A stretch of DNA of 64,000 nucleotides, from assembly GCA_903822975.1 (NCBI GenBank), contig CAIJRD010000012.1:744001-808000 (forward strand). The letters run 5' to 3'. How positions within the stretch are numbered: position 1 is the stretch's first letter; every line of letters begins with the position of its first letter. This document shows, one piece after another, positions 9,931-18,339 of this stretch. The translations under genes and the position numbers were made by a program. The DNA is from an uncultured Sinobacteraceae bacterium. GTDB lineage: Bacteria > Pseudomonadota > Gammaproteobacteria > Nevskiales > Nevskiaceae. A model generated the notes under the pieces. It did not search any database. It saw nothing but the letters and a program-made list of their open reading frames with translations, and had not been told where the DNA came from.

Positions 9931-10827
9931 TCAAAGAAAGTGCGCCCACAGCGGTACGCTCAGCAGCGACAGCAGAATGCCGATGCTGACGACCAGATTC
10001 GCCAAGGGTGGATCGAGATCGTGTTCCACCGCGAGGATGCCGGCGGTGATCATCGGCGCCATCGCGGTTTGCAGAATGCCGGCCGAAACCGCAATGCCGC
10101 GCATGCCCAACAGCATCGCCGCGAGTAGCGCGAGCAGCGGCGACAGCAGCAGCTTCCAGCCCAATCCTGCGAACAGCTTGCCGCGATTGCTGCCCAGATC
10201 GGTCAACTGGAATTGCAGACCCACGGAGAACAGGGCCAGTGGTGTCAGCGTGTCGCCGAGCCGCTTCAACACCGGCTCGAACAGCTCCGGCCAACCACCG
10301 AGCAGGCGCACTGCGAATGCGGTGAACAGGGCAATGAAGGGCGGAAAGCGCAGGATGCGTTTGACGATCTCCGCCGGATGCGGACGATCACCGCTATAGA
10401 TCGCGGCCACCGAAACGCCGATGGTCGACAGCGACAGGAACGTGCCGAGCTGATCGGCGATCAGCGCCGGGCCGAGCGCTGCGTGACCGAGCAGGGCTTC
10501 GACCATCGCCAGCCCCATGAACGCGGTGTTGCCGAGGCCACACGTCAGGATCAACGCACCAACCGTGCCGCGCGACCAGCCGAACGCGCGACCGAGCAGC
10601 GGGAACAGCAGCAGTGCGCCACCGATCGTGATCAGCGGCACCAGCGCGGGAAACGCCAATGCGGCGTCGATGTGCAGTTGCGGAATCTGGTCGAGCACCA
10701 GCGCAGGCAGCGCGACGTACAGCACCCAGAAGTTGATCGACGGCGCGAGCCCCGCCGGCAACTGCAGCGTTCGCGCCATCAGCACGCCCAGTCCCAGGCA
10801 TAGCGCCAGCAGTAGGAAAGCGGTCAT
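9931..10827 (-). CDS. AEC (auxin efflux carrier) family transporter
   Basis: A 298-aa integral membrane protein with about ten hydrophobic segments and the two-half repeat of the AEC/MleP-like family. The half-site motifs are NFWVLYVALPALVL, CGLGNTAFMGLAMVEALLG and VGLQFQLTDLGS, and the C-terminal half carries ILQTAMAPMITAGILA. Family members export or exchange small organic anions such as malate. The substrate here is unknown. It stands alone, convergent with the CFA-like gene. Its start ATG at 10827 is the first hydrophobic-segment Met and gives the usual family length. Confidence 0.9.
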   Translation of the reverse strand: MTAFLLLALCLGLGVLMARTLQLPAGLAPSINFWVLYVALPALVLDQIPQLHIDAALAFPALVPLITIGGALLLFPLLGRAFGWSRGTVGALILTCGLGNTAFMGLAMVEALLGHAALGPALIADQLGTFLSLSTIGVSVAAIYSGDRPHPAEIVKRILRFPPFIALFTAFAVRLLGGWPELFEPVLKRLGDTLTPLALFSVGLQFQLTDLGSNRGKLFAGLGWKLLLSPLLALLAAMLLGMRGIAVSAGILQTAMAPMITAGILAVEHDLDPPLANLVVSIGILLSLLSVPLWAHFL

Positions 10828-11294
10828 CGTGATTCGAGATAGCGTCGGGGAACTTGCGTGGCGACGGTGAGTCAGAAGAAAACCGATTTTGCAGCTGATG
10901 AAACCTCAGTGTGCAAAGCGCCGCACGACGAAGCACGGCGCCATTCTAATGGAGCAAGGCGCCAGGGATGGCCCCTGAAGGAGCGGAATACCAAGGATGG
11001 CTCCTTTCAGATGCTCGTCAGATGCTCGCAAAATCGGCGCGCGCTGAGCGCTCGCGGTTCTGCGTGCGTCGGGCGAGCTGGGCGCCAGCCCAGCACACCT
11101 AGCATTGCGCTGATTGCGCTGATCGCATCCACACAGGCAAGCCTGCGCAGTCGATCGCGTCCAGGCCAATGAAGCCAGCCCGACAAATGAGCTCAGCAAA
11201 TAAATTCAGCAAATGAGTTCAGCAAATGAATCCAGATCGCTTCAATCCAGGTCGTTGAATCTCGGTCTACGAAATATTGGGCCTTCAGTCGGCG
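10828..11294. repeat. 467-bp gap with a 13-bp degenerate tandem repeat
   Basis: I see no gene here. At 11188-11226 there are three tandem 13-mers of the form T(G/A)A(G/A)(C/T)TCAGCAAA (11188, 11201, 11214), followed by a fourth partial unit (TGAATCCAG). The rest is unremarkable high-GC sequence between the AEC transporter start and the end of the next minus-strand membrane protein gene. Confidence 0.7.
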
Positions 11295-12110
11295 TCACTT
11301 CGCGTCGGCGTCACTGAGTGCCCAGGGCAACTGCTGAATCATCGCCTGCGACACGAAATAGACGATCCAGTTGATGTGACTGATCGCCGGAAAATAACCG
11401 TCGCGGAACAGCCAGAAGTTTCCGATCAGCGCATCCGCTGCAGTCGCCAACACCAATCCGAGTGCCGGCAGCGCGGCGCGGCGCCAACCCATTGAGGCAA
11501 GCAGCCACAGCGCACTCACCCCGACGATCGTGATCGGTATCGAATACGCCGCGGTCATTGCGGTGACATAAGCGCCGGTTCCCGCCGGACGCATGCCGAG
11601 ATCGCTCAACACGCCAACAAGGCCTGCGACGAACGCACTCGTCAGCAAGGGCGCAACACCAATGACGGTGCGCGCAATGCGCCACACCGCGACGATCACC
11701 AGCGCATAACCCGGCAGGAAGAACCAGACCGAATCCGCGAGGTAGCTATGGCGGATCACCGTATCGCGTGCGAACTGCTGATCGAAATAATTGCGGTTGA
11801 CCAGATCACCCAGCACGCAGATCGACAACGACACTGCGCACAGCGTCGCGGTCGAACGAATTCGTGGCGACGAAGAATGCGTCCGCAACCAGCGCTGTGT
11901 GCGCCAGGCGTTCGCCGCGAGCAGCACGATGAGCACCATTTCGACGGAGCCGAATGCAAGCTGCGACGCGCGATTGCTCAGCGGCAGCACGCCGAGCAAG
12001 GCCAGTGCCTGCAGTAGCGTCGACAGCACAACCAACACCGTCGCGCTGACGCGCAGATGCCGCCGTGCTTTATGCCACGGCGCGTTCGTGGCGGACGACG
12101 CCGCGTGCAT
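11295..12110 (-). CDS. Polytopic membrane protein of unknown function
   Basis: A 271-aa protein with about eight predicted membrane segments (for example VSATVLVVLSTLLQALALLGVL, VEMVLIVLLAA, VWFFLPGYALVIVAVW, IPITIVGVSALWLLASM). Short polar loops hold Asp/Arg/Asn (GDLVNRNYFDQQFARDT, ATAADALIGNFWLFRDGY). I do not recognise the family; the overall plan recalls YhhN/lysoplasmalogenase-like or histidine-kinase sensory membrane regions, but no diagnostic motif is seen. The ATG at 12110 overlaps the stop of the upstream FAD oxidase gene (TGATG), so it is translationally coupled to it. The longer open frame to 12407 is antisense or out of frame to that gene and is rejected. Confidence 0.7.
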   Translation of the reverse strand: MHAASSATNAPWHKARRHLRVSATVLVVLSTLLQALALLGVLPLSNRASQLAFGSVEMVLIVLLAANAWRTQRWLRTHSSSPRIRSTATLCAVSLSICVLGDLVNRNYFDQQFARDTVIRHSYLADSVWFFLPGYALVIVAVWRIARTVIGVAPLLTSAFVAGLVGVLSDLGMRPAGTGAYVTAMTAAYSIPITIVGVSALWLLASMGWRRAALPALGLVLATAADALIGNFWLFRDGYFPAISHINWIVYFVSQAMIQQLPWALSDADAK

Positions 12111-13654
12111 CAGCGCAGACCGAATGACGCCGGATTGAGGATGAAGTTCGGATCGAACCGGCGTTTTGCCGCCGCGAGTTGCGCACGCACATCGGCGGCG
12201 GCACGCCGCTGAAACTCCTGCGCCCACTTCGAACCGACACCATGCTCGGCGCTGAAGGTGCCACCGAACGCCGCGGTGACGTCGAACACGCAGGCGACCA
12301 CCGCAGCCGACATCGCGGCGACCGGCTGCGCGGCCGTTCCCAGCACATGAAGATGCGCACCACCAACGCCAGCGTGGCCGAACGCGACGAATTCGAGTTG
12401 CGGCCATTGCGTCGCCAAGGCGCGCTGCAAGGCATCGAGATAATCACCGAAGCGTGCCACCGGTGTTGCCGTATCGAAACTCAGACGTCCGCCACCCAGC
12501 TTGCGCATGCGCGCATTGCTCGACTCGGTGATCGAGTGCCGCAGCTTTTTCAGCACCGGCAGCGGTGCATAACCAATGCGTTCGGTCGGCCACTGCAATT
12601 CTTCGGCAACGAATTCGTACAGCGCGCCAGCGAGATCGAAGTCCGCGCTCTGCGATTTCAATTGCAGCAGCACGAAGTACGGCGCATCGTCCGGCTCGCG
12701 TTCGAACGGCCAGCGAAAGGCATCGCCTTGATGTTCGCGCACCAGATCGATTGCCGCGCGGCCGATGAATTCGAATTCCTCGATGTCGCCCGGAAAGCGC
12801 GTGCGCGCCGCCTCGAACACGCGCATTGCCGACGGCATGTCGGCCACTGGCAACAGCACGGCTTCGCGCTGCGCCGGCATCGGCACCGTGCGCAGGCAGA
12901 CCCGCGTGATCACGCCGAGTACGCCTTGGCTGCCGACGAGTCCCCACTCGGTCTGCACGCGGGCGGAGTCAATCGCCAACGTCTGCGGCGTCGGCTGGTG
13001 CCAGGCAGGCGCTGCGCACGGACCTGCCGCTTCGCCCGTGCCCCAGTAGCCCCAGGCGGCGACGCACAGATGCGCGGCGGTGCCGTAACACACCGCGTTG
13101 GCGCCGGCCGACGCATTCGCAACACAGCCGCCGGCGCTGGCAGCACTCGACGAACCCATCTCCATCGGCCAGACCAATCCGACGACTGCGAGCAAGTCAT
13201 TCAGTGCATCGACTGCGATGCCGGCTTCAACCGTAATCCTTGCGCCCAGCGGCACGGCCTCCGCTCCGCGTGCGTGGTCCCACCATGCGAGCAACTGCTC
13301 GCGCCAGCGCTCGGGCGTGGCGGCGACATCGAAGTCGAGACTGCGGCCATCGGCCAATGCAAAACGGAGCGGTCGCTTGAGCTTTTCCAGCGACAGCACC
13401 GTTTCGCCCTGCGGTCGCTGGGCTTCGACCAGACCGGTGCGGCCGGCACTGATCACCAGCGACTGCTTTAGTTCGTTGCAGGCGCGCAGCATGGTGCCGA
13501 CTTCGATTTCTGACTCGGGCAGTAGCAACGCATTGGCTTTGCCGGGCGCGCCGCGCTCGGGCACCTCGTAGCGTTGCAGGCGCTGCGCATCGCTGGAGTA
13601 ACGTGCGCCGAACTGCCGGCTGAGACTCTCGACGGCAGCAGCCGGTGCGCTCAT
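12110..13654 (-). CDS. FAD-linked oxidase (GlcD / D-lactate dehydrogenase-like)
   Basis: A 514-aa flavoprotein of the FAD-binding type 4/PCMH family. FAD-binding features are LVISAGRTGLVEAQ, EMGSSSAASAGGCVANASAG and EWGLVGSQGVLGVITRV. The C-terminal FAD-oxidase cap has GHAGVGGAHLHV and the hallmark SAEHGVGSKW. It should oxidise a 2-hydroxy acid such as D-lactate, glycolate or 2-hydroxyglutarate, passing electrons to quinone or cytochrome. The usual HxxDGNxH motif is changed to HAGVGGAHLH, so the substrate may differ. The start ATG 13654 overlaps the preceding small secreted gene's stop (ATGA), and its own stop overlaps the next gene, making a coupled trio. Confidence 0.88.
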   Translation of the reverse strand: MSAPAAAVESLSRQFGARYSSDAQRLQRYEVPERGAPGKANALLLPESEIEVGTMLRACNELKQSLVISAGRTGLVEAQRPQGETVLSLEKLKRPLRFALADGRSLDFDVAATPERWREQLLAWWDHARGAEAVPLGARITVEAGIAVDALNDLLAVVGLVWPMEMGSSSAASAGGCVANASAGANAVCYGTAAHLCVAAWGYWGTGEAAGPCAAPAWHQPTPQTLAIDSARVQTEWGLVGSQGVLGVITRVCLRTVPMPAQREAVLLPVADMPSAMRVFEAARTRFPGDIEEFEFIGRAAIDLVREHQGDAFRWPFEREPDDAPYFVLLQLKSQSADFDLAGALYEFVAEELQWPTERIGYAPLPVLKKLRHSITESSNARMRKLGGGRLSFDTATPVARFGDYLDALQRALATQWPQLEFVAFGHAGVGGAHLHVLGTAAQPVAAMSAAVVACVFDVTAAFGGTFSAEHGVGSKWAQEFQRRAAADVRAQLAAAKRRFDPNFILNPASFGLR

Positions 13655-13995
13655 GGCGCCACCTTGTTCGCAGCTGCGAGTGCAGATGCGGGTGCAGTCG
13701 TCGAACTGGCGGTCGCCAGCGGCGCGGCGGTCGACACTTGCGGACCGACCGGCTTGCGGCAGTCGTGCACTGCGCGCGCAGCCGCAGCGCCCTGCGCCTG
13801 CGGACCAATTTTCTGCACGCATCGCTGACTCAGGCCTGGCGAGATGCCGAGAATCGACGGAGGACCGATCGACAAGCCGCCGGCACGCGCGTAGCCGGCG
13901 GCAATTGCCGACAGCGCGACGCAGGCGATCGCGACTTTCGAAAGTGTGACTTTCCGGCGGGGGCTGATAGACATTCTGCAGCAGAGCTGATTCAT
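13651..13995 (-). CDS. Small secreted Ala-rich hypothetical protein
   Basis: About 114 aa from ATG 13995 (or 107 aa from ATG 13974, MSISPRRK). It has a basic n-region, a hydrophobic core VAIACVALSAIAAG and a likely cleavage after GYARA. The mature part has two Cys (QRCVQKI, VHDCRKPVG) that could form a disulfide, and an Ala/Thr/Ser-rich tail. The stop overlaps the FAD-oxidase start (ATGA), so the pair is coupled. No family is recognised. A periplasmic partner of the oxidase is possible but is inference only. The start is uncertain because no clear Shine-Dalgarno precedes either Met. Confidence 0.55.
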   Translation of the reverse strand: MNQLCCRMSISPRRKVTLSKVAIACVALSAIAAGYARAGGLSIGPPSILGISPGLSQRCVQKIGPQAQGAAAARAVHDCRKPVGPQVSTAAPLATASSTTAPASALAAANKVAP

Positions 13996-14205
13996 CGTTC
14001 GATCGACTCGAAGGCATTGCGCGGCGCGTAGCGCGCAGCGGCTTGCAATTATAGGTCCTTCACCGATACCACCCCGGTTGAAACAGCGCCCCGACAGGCG
14101 GTCGCGCTGCAAGCTCGCATTCAGCTTCGGTTCACTGCCATGCGCCTAGTCTGCTCACATCGGTCGCAGGAACACGCGACCATGTTGGACAAGGAGGTTG
14201 CTGTC

Positions 14206-14523
14206 ATGAAACGCACTGCTCTGAAAATCGTTGCTGCACTGGGTTTGCTGGCGATGGTCCCCACGGTGGCCATGGCGCATACCGACGTCTCGATCGGCAT
14301 CGGTCTCGGCGGCGGTGGGTACTATGAGCCGGCGCCGGTTTACGCCGCTCCGCAACCGGTCTACTACGGCGCACCGGCGTACTACGGCCCGCGTTACGGC
14401 TACGGCTATGAGGACCGCGGCGACTGGCACCGCCACGATGAGTGGCGCCACCACGGTTGGGACCATAATCGCGGCTGGCACGGCCGCGACGGCCGCGACC
14501 ACGACTGGCACGGTCGCCGCTAA
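14206..14523 (+). CDS. Secreted Gly/Tyr/His-rich protein
   Basis: A 105-aa protein with a clear signal peptide (MKRTALKIVAALGLLAMVPTVAMAHT, cleavage near AMA-HT). A Gly stretch, a Tyr/Pro/Ala-rich segment (PAPVYAAPQPVYYGAPAYYG) and a strongly His/Arg/Asp/Trp-rich tail (HRHDEWRHHGW, RGWHGRDGRDHDWHGRR) follow. Such small exported proteins are common in Proteobacteria and have no firm function; metal or surface binding is conceivable. The start is set by a strong AAGGAGG at 14191-14197. It is followed by a good intrinsic terminator, so it is a single-gene unit. Confidence 0.85.
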   Translation: MKRTALKIVAALGLLAMVPTVAMAHTDVSIGIGLGGGGYYEPAPVYAAPQPVYYGAPAYYGPRYGYGYEDRGDWHRHDEWRHHGWDHNRGWHGRDGRDHDWHGRR

Positions 14524-14579
14524 ACGCCGGCCGGCGCTCGGCAGTCATCACTGCTGAAGCCCGCCACGGCTCGACCGAA

Positions 14580-14606
14580 AAGCCCGCCCCATGGCGGGCT
14601 TTTTTA
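14580..14606 (+). terminator. Rho-independent terminator after the His-rich secreted protein
   Basis: An 8-bp perfect stem (AGCCCGCC at 14581-14588 with GGCGGGCT at 14593-14600) with a 4-base loop, preceded by AAA and followed by a run of T residues. It is oriented for plus-strand transcription and lies 57 bp after the stop. Confidence 0.9.
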
Positions 14607-14646
14607 TGGCACGCGCACGCCTGCGCAAACAACGCGCTGCTTGCGC

Positions 14647-15255
14647 TTACGCGGCCGGTTTGGTCTGCAGCGCACTCGGTCGCGACAGCAGCCGCTCGGA
14701 CCAGGCCGCCACTGCCGGCGGCGCACTGATCTCCATCAACGGCAGAAACTGCAGGAACGGCGTGTAGCACAGGTCTGCCAGCGTGTAGCGGTCGCCGACC
14801 AGAAATTCGCGCGCACCGAGTTGTGCTTCGACGATCGCCAAGTGCTTTTCGATTTCGGTCTTGGCCTGTGCGATTGCGGCGAGATCCCAGCGTTCCTTCG
14901 GCATGAAGCGCTTCGGAAAAATGATCGTGCCGGTCTGGCGACTCATCTGCAGATCGCACAGCTTCATCGCCGCATCGGCCTGTGCGCGGCCGCGCGTATC
15001 GGCGGGCAACAGCGCCGGCGACGGGTACGTCGCCTCCAGATAATTCAGGATGGCGGTGGATTCGTACAGCACGAAGTCGCCATCCACCAGCGTTGGTACG
15101 CGACCATACGGATTCAGCGCCAGATATGAAGGCGCGCGATGCTCACGCGCCGCCATGTCGACGATGACGCTTTCGTAAGGGATCTGCTTTTCGATCATCG
15201 CCATCGTTACGCGGCGCGAATAGGTCGAAAACGGGTGGTAGTGCAGCTTCAGCAT
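14647..15255 (-). CDS. Glutathione S-transferase family protein
   Basis: A 202-aa cytosolic GST. The N-terminal thioredoxin-like domain reads LKLHYHPFSTYSRRV (active-site Ser/Tyr region), NPYGRVPTLVDGD with cis-Pro and LYESTAILNYLE (the glutathione-binding ES pair). The alpha-helical C-domain contains FLVGDRYTLADLCYTPFL, the N-capping box region of GSTs. It conjugates or isomerises electrophiles with glutathione; the substrate is unknown. The start MLKLHYH at 15255 is chosen because GGAG lies 7 nt upstream. The longer frame from 15273 would skip that site. Confidence 0.92.
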   Translation of the reverse strand: MLKLHYHPFSTYSRRVTMAMIEKQIPYESVIVDMAAREHRAPSYLALNPYGRVPTLVDGDFVLYESTAILNYLEATYPSPALLPADTRGRAQADAAMKLCDLQMSRQTGTIIFPKRFMPKERWDLAAIAQAKTEIEKHLAIVEAQLGAREFLVGDRYTLADLCYTPFLQFLPLMEISAPPAVAAWSERLLSRPSALQTKPAA

Positions 15256-15335
15256 GGGTGTCTCCTCAAACACACGTTGTATTTGGCATCACAACGGCCG
15301 TTGGCGCGACCGCAAATTGTTCCGATACTTTCCGC

Positions 15336-16211
15336 TTAGTTCCACCACGGATAAAACGCCGGCATGTTCGCCGTGCTGCCTTCGAACTTCGGCGCGCGCT
15401 TTTCGAGGAAGGCGCGTACGCCCTCCTTGCCGTCGCCAATACTGGTGTAGAACATCGCCAGGGAATCGACGCGATGCGCTTCCAGCGGGTGCGGCTGTGC
15501 GGTGTTGCGATACATCATCTGCCGCGTCAACGCGACCGCCACCGGCGAGCGATTGTCGGTGAACTTGTGCGCCAGCTTGTAGGCTTCTTCGAGCAACTGG
15601 TCCGGTGCATAAACGGCTTTTACCAGGCCGCCGGCACGCGCTTCCTCGGCCGTCAAGATGTCCGCGCTGTAGGTCCATTCGAGTGCTTGCTGAATACCGA
15701 CGATGCGCGGTAGGAACCAGCTGGAGCAGGCTTCTGGAACGATACCGAGCTTGCCGAAGACGAAACCGATCTTGGCTTTCTCCGACGCCAGGCGAATGTC
15801 CATCGCCAAGGTCATCGTCGCGCCGATGCCTACCGCCGGGCCGTTGATTGCAGCGATCACCGGCTTGCTGCATTCGTAGATCGCAAGCGTCACGCGGCCA
15901 CCGGTATCGCGTACACCCGCGAAGATCGCCGGATCATCCAGGCGCTGGTGCAGATCGGTCAGCGTCGGGGTTTGCGTTTCGTCGAGGCCGAACACATTGC
16001 CCGGCACCGACAGATCCATGCCGGCGCAGAACGCGCGACCGGAGCCGGTGACGACAATCGCGCGCACTGTGTCGTCGGCGCTCGCGCGGCCGAACGCGGC
16101 AACCAGTTCGTTGGCCATCGTCACGGTGAAGGCGTTGAGTTGCTCGGGACGGTTCAGCGTCAGCGTGAGGATGCCGTCGCGAACGCTGTAGTCGAGGGTT
16201 TCGTAGCTCAT
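15336..16211 (-). CDS. Enoyl-CoA hydratase/isomerase (crotonase) family protein
   Basis: A 291-aa crotonase. Diagnostic segments are ILTLTLNRPEQLNAF, VTGSGRAFCAGMDLS (oxyanion-hole region), KPVIAAINGPAVGIGATMTLAMDIRLAS and FGKLGIVPEACSSWFLPRIVG. The second acidic residue, in the GIVPE segment, fits hydratase/isomerase activity on acyl-CoA. A tail after the core ends in FYPWWN. It is a stand-alone gene 80 bp upstream of the GST gene on the same strand, possibly co-transcribed. The start ATG 16211 (MSYETLDYS) matches the family start; the upstream extension to 16385 is Arg-rich and not coding-like. Confidence 0.9.
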   Translation of the reverse strand: MSYETLDYSVRDGILTLTLNRPEQLNAFTVTMANELVAAFGRASADDTVRAIVVTGSGRAFCAGMDLSVPGNVFGLDETQTPTLTDLHQRLDDPAIFAGVRDTGGRVTLAIYECSKPVIAAINGPAVGIGATMTLAMDIRLASEKAKIGFVFGKLGIVPEACSSWFLPRIVGIQQALEWTYSADILTAEEARAGGLVKAVYAPDQLLEEAYKLAHKFTDNRSPVAVALTRQMMYRNTAQPHPLEAHRVDSLAMFYTSIGDGKEGVRAFLEKRAPKFEGSTANMPAFYPWWN

Positions 16212-16459
16212 GGGGTCTTGCCTGGTTCGGTTGGAATAGATCGACGCCACCGCCTCCTGCTCGCGAGCGGCGCCGGCCGATGGTATCCGGTCGTGACGCC
16301 TGTGCGCTGCGACCGCGGCGACAGCGCCGCTACGAGGATGCGTCCTCGTCCGCTCAGGTGAGGCGCCCACTCGACGCGCCGCCATACTGGGCCATACAAG
16401 CTAAAAATAGGTCTGCTGCGACCGTATTCGGCTACGCAGGCTCAAGGAGAGAGAACCGC

Positions 16460-17341
16460 ATGGCCCGCAAAGCGGACTTCGTACCGATCGTGGTCGCTTA
16501 TCTGGTGTGCCTGGCCGCCGCGGCAGCGGTTTTGTTCGCATTCAATTTACCCGCGCCGTGGGACGCGCTGATTGCCGATATCGTCGCCACCGTGGTGATC
16601 TTCGGCTTCAGTCGGGCATACCGGAACTCGAGTTTCTACGACGCCTATTGGAGCGTTATTCCGCCGCTGCTCGCCGGTTACTGGATGGCCGGCGCACCGA
16701 CGATGGCCAGCGATCCGCGCGCCTGGATTGTGCAGATATTGGTTTGGCTATGGGCGATTCGACTGACCACCAACTGGTCGGTGTACTGGGGCGGCTTGCA
16801 GCACGAAGACTGGCGCTATCCGATCGTGCGCGCACGCGCCGGGCGCGCAGCACCGCTGGCCGACCTGTTTGGCATTCATCTGTTTCCCACGCTGCAAGTA
16901 TTTCTCGGCTGCCTGCCGATCTACGCGGTCATGCAATTCGGCGCCAATGTGCCGCTCGGTCCGCTGGATTTTCTTGCCTGCCTGGTGACGCTCGGCGCCA
17001 TCGCGATCGAACTGATTGCCGATGTGCAATTGCATGCGTTCATCGCGCGGCGCACGCCCGGCACCTTCATCGACAGCGGACTGTGGGCCTGGTCGCGACA
17101 TCCGAATTATTTCGGTGAGTTGTCGTTCTGGTGGGGACTCATGCTGTTTGGCCTTGCCGTCGCGCCGGATCGTTGGTGGTGGATCGCGCCGGGTGCGCTG
17201 GCGATGACGCTGATGTTCGTGTTCGTCAGCGTCCCGTTCATGGATCAACGCAGCGTTGAACGACGCCCGGCTTACCGCGAACACATGCGACGCGTATCGG
17301 CGCTGCTGCCCTTGCCGCCGAAACGACGGGCTTCTGCGTGA
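16460..17341 (+). CDS. DUF1295 / steroid 5-alpha-reductase-like membrane protein
   Basis: A 293-aa membrane protein with about seven hydrophobic segments. It carries the family landmarks FYDAYWSVIPP, LTTNWSVYWGGLQHEDWRY and the C-terminal WSRHPNYFGE motif that is shared by DUF1295, 5-alpha-reductases and isoprenylcysteine methyltransferase-like enzymes. These bind NAD(P)H or SAM near the C-terminal motif. The reaction is probably reduction of an unsaturated lipid or steroid-like ketone, but this is inferred from the fold. AAGGAGAGAG just upstream supports the ATG at 16460. The tail is basic (PLPPKRRASA). Confidence 0.85.
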   Translation: MARKADFVPIVVAYLVCLAAAAAVLFAFNLPAPWDALIADIVATVVIFGFSRAYRNSSFYDAYWSVIPPLLAGYWMAGAPTMASDPRAWIVQILVWLWAIRLTTNWSVYWGGLQHEDWRYPIVRARAGRAAPLADLFGIHLFPTLQVFLGCLPIYAVMQFGANVPLGPLDFLACLVTLGAIAIELIADVQLHAFIARRTPGTFIDSGLWAWSRHPNYFGELSFWWGLMLFGLAVAPDRWWWIAPGALAMTLMFVFVSVPFMDQRSVERRPAYREHMRRVSALLPLPPKRRASA

Positions 17342-17465
17342 CCGAGACAAGAACATCTGCGGTCGATGCCGGCATCGTTGCGATGCGGGTTCGCGGGGAG
17401 GCTTGCGCGCGCACGTATCTGAATGTGCGTCGACATCGACTCGCCGAAGCCCGGCCTTTGAAAAC

Positions 17466-17537
17466 TTTGCTGCCTTTGCTGCCTTTGCTGCCTTTGTTGC
17501 CTTTGCTGCCTTTGTTGCCTTTGTTGCCTTTGTTGCA
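17466..17537. repeat. 9-bp tandem repeat, eight copies of TTTG(C/T)TGCC
   Basis: Eight tandem 9-mers at exact 9-bp spacing, varying only C/T at position 5 (and a final A in the last unit). They lie in the 312-bp gap between the DUF1295 gene and the HEWGH membrane protein. Both strands stay open through the array (Leu-Leu-Pro or Lys-Ala-Thr/Ala runs), but no start, RBS or family supports a protein. The rest of the gap shows no feature. Confidence 0.93.
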
Positions 17538-17653
17538 TTTGAAATCTTTGCAGTCATTGAAGAGTTTGAACACTTTAAAGACTTCAGCGTCGCAGGCAGC
17601 ACTCAAAGCCGGTGACACCCAGCGGCTCACCTAGCACTCAGGAACCCATTTCC

Positions 17654-18187
17654 ATGAACCATCAGTGGAAGCGTTTTTTTGCGCTCGCGGCGCGCGATCT
17701 GGTCGTGATCATCGCAGCGCTGGCGCTGTGGTCGCATCTCATCGAACGTGCTGCCGCGCCGCTCGGTGCTGTGATGATCGCCCTGCATGTTTTGACCGCG
17801 CTGGTCACGGTGTTCGTCGGTTACCTGATGCATGAATGGGGACATCTGCTCGGCGCATGGGCGTCGCGCAGCGCGTTCGAGTTGCCGGCGAGCATCGTCG
17901 AAACCTTCTTCCTGTTTCGTTTCGACAATGTCCGTAACAGCCGCGCGCAGTTCTTTGCGATGGCACTGGGCGGTTTCGCGTCCAGCATCCTGATGGTCGC
18001 TTTCCTGTTGGTCGCGCTGCCGTGGCAGCTGCTCGCCAGCCAGATCGCGCTCGGTCTTACCAGCCTGGGCGTGCTCGCCACACTGGTCATCGAAGTGCCG
18101 GAGTTCTGGCGAGTCTGGCGCGGCGGCCCGCTGCCGAATGGCGCGGCGTTCATTTCCAAGCCCGCATCGACCTTCCCGCCCGGATAG
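17654..18187 (+). CDS. Small membrane protein with HEWGH (metalloprotease-like) motif
   Basis: A 177-aa protein with four to five membrane segments (LVVIIAALALWSHLI, MIALHVLTALVTVFVGYLM, FFAMALGGFASSILMVAFLLVALPW, IALGLTSLGVLATLVIEV). A membrane-embedded MHEWGHLLG motif at residues 58-66 fits HExxH, as in site-2-protease/M50-type zinc peptidases. The second ligand motif of S2P (NxxPxxxxDG) is not seen, so it may be a minimal or degenerate member. No operon partner is obvious; a LysR gene follows 150 bp downstream. Start ATG 17654 is the first Met before the membrane segment; no strong Shine-Dalgarno. Confidence 0.6.
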   Translation: MNHQWKRFFALAARDLVVIIAALALWSHLIERAAAPLGAVMIALHVLTALVTVFVGYLMHEWGHLLGAWASRSAFELPASIVETFFLFRFDNVRNSRAQFFAMALGGFASSILMVAFLLVALPWQLLASQIALGLTSLGVLATLVIEVPEFWRVWRGGPLPNGAAFISKPASTFPPG

Positions 18188-18339
18188 GTAGCGGACGCAG
18201 GGGCCAGTTCGCTCTACAATGTGGCGCTACTACCGCATGAGGCACTGTCCGGAACCGGACGTGGCGCGCATCCGTGCATCGCCACCGCGCAAACCTGTTG
18301 CTGTCGGGGATACGCAGGTTCAACCGGAAGTTTCGATCG

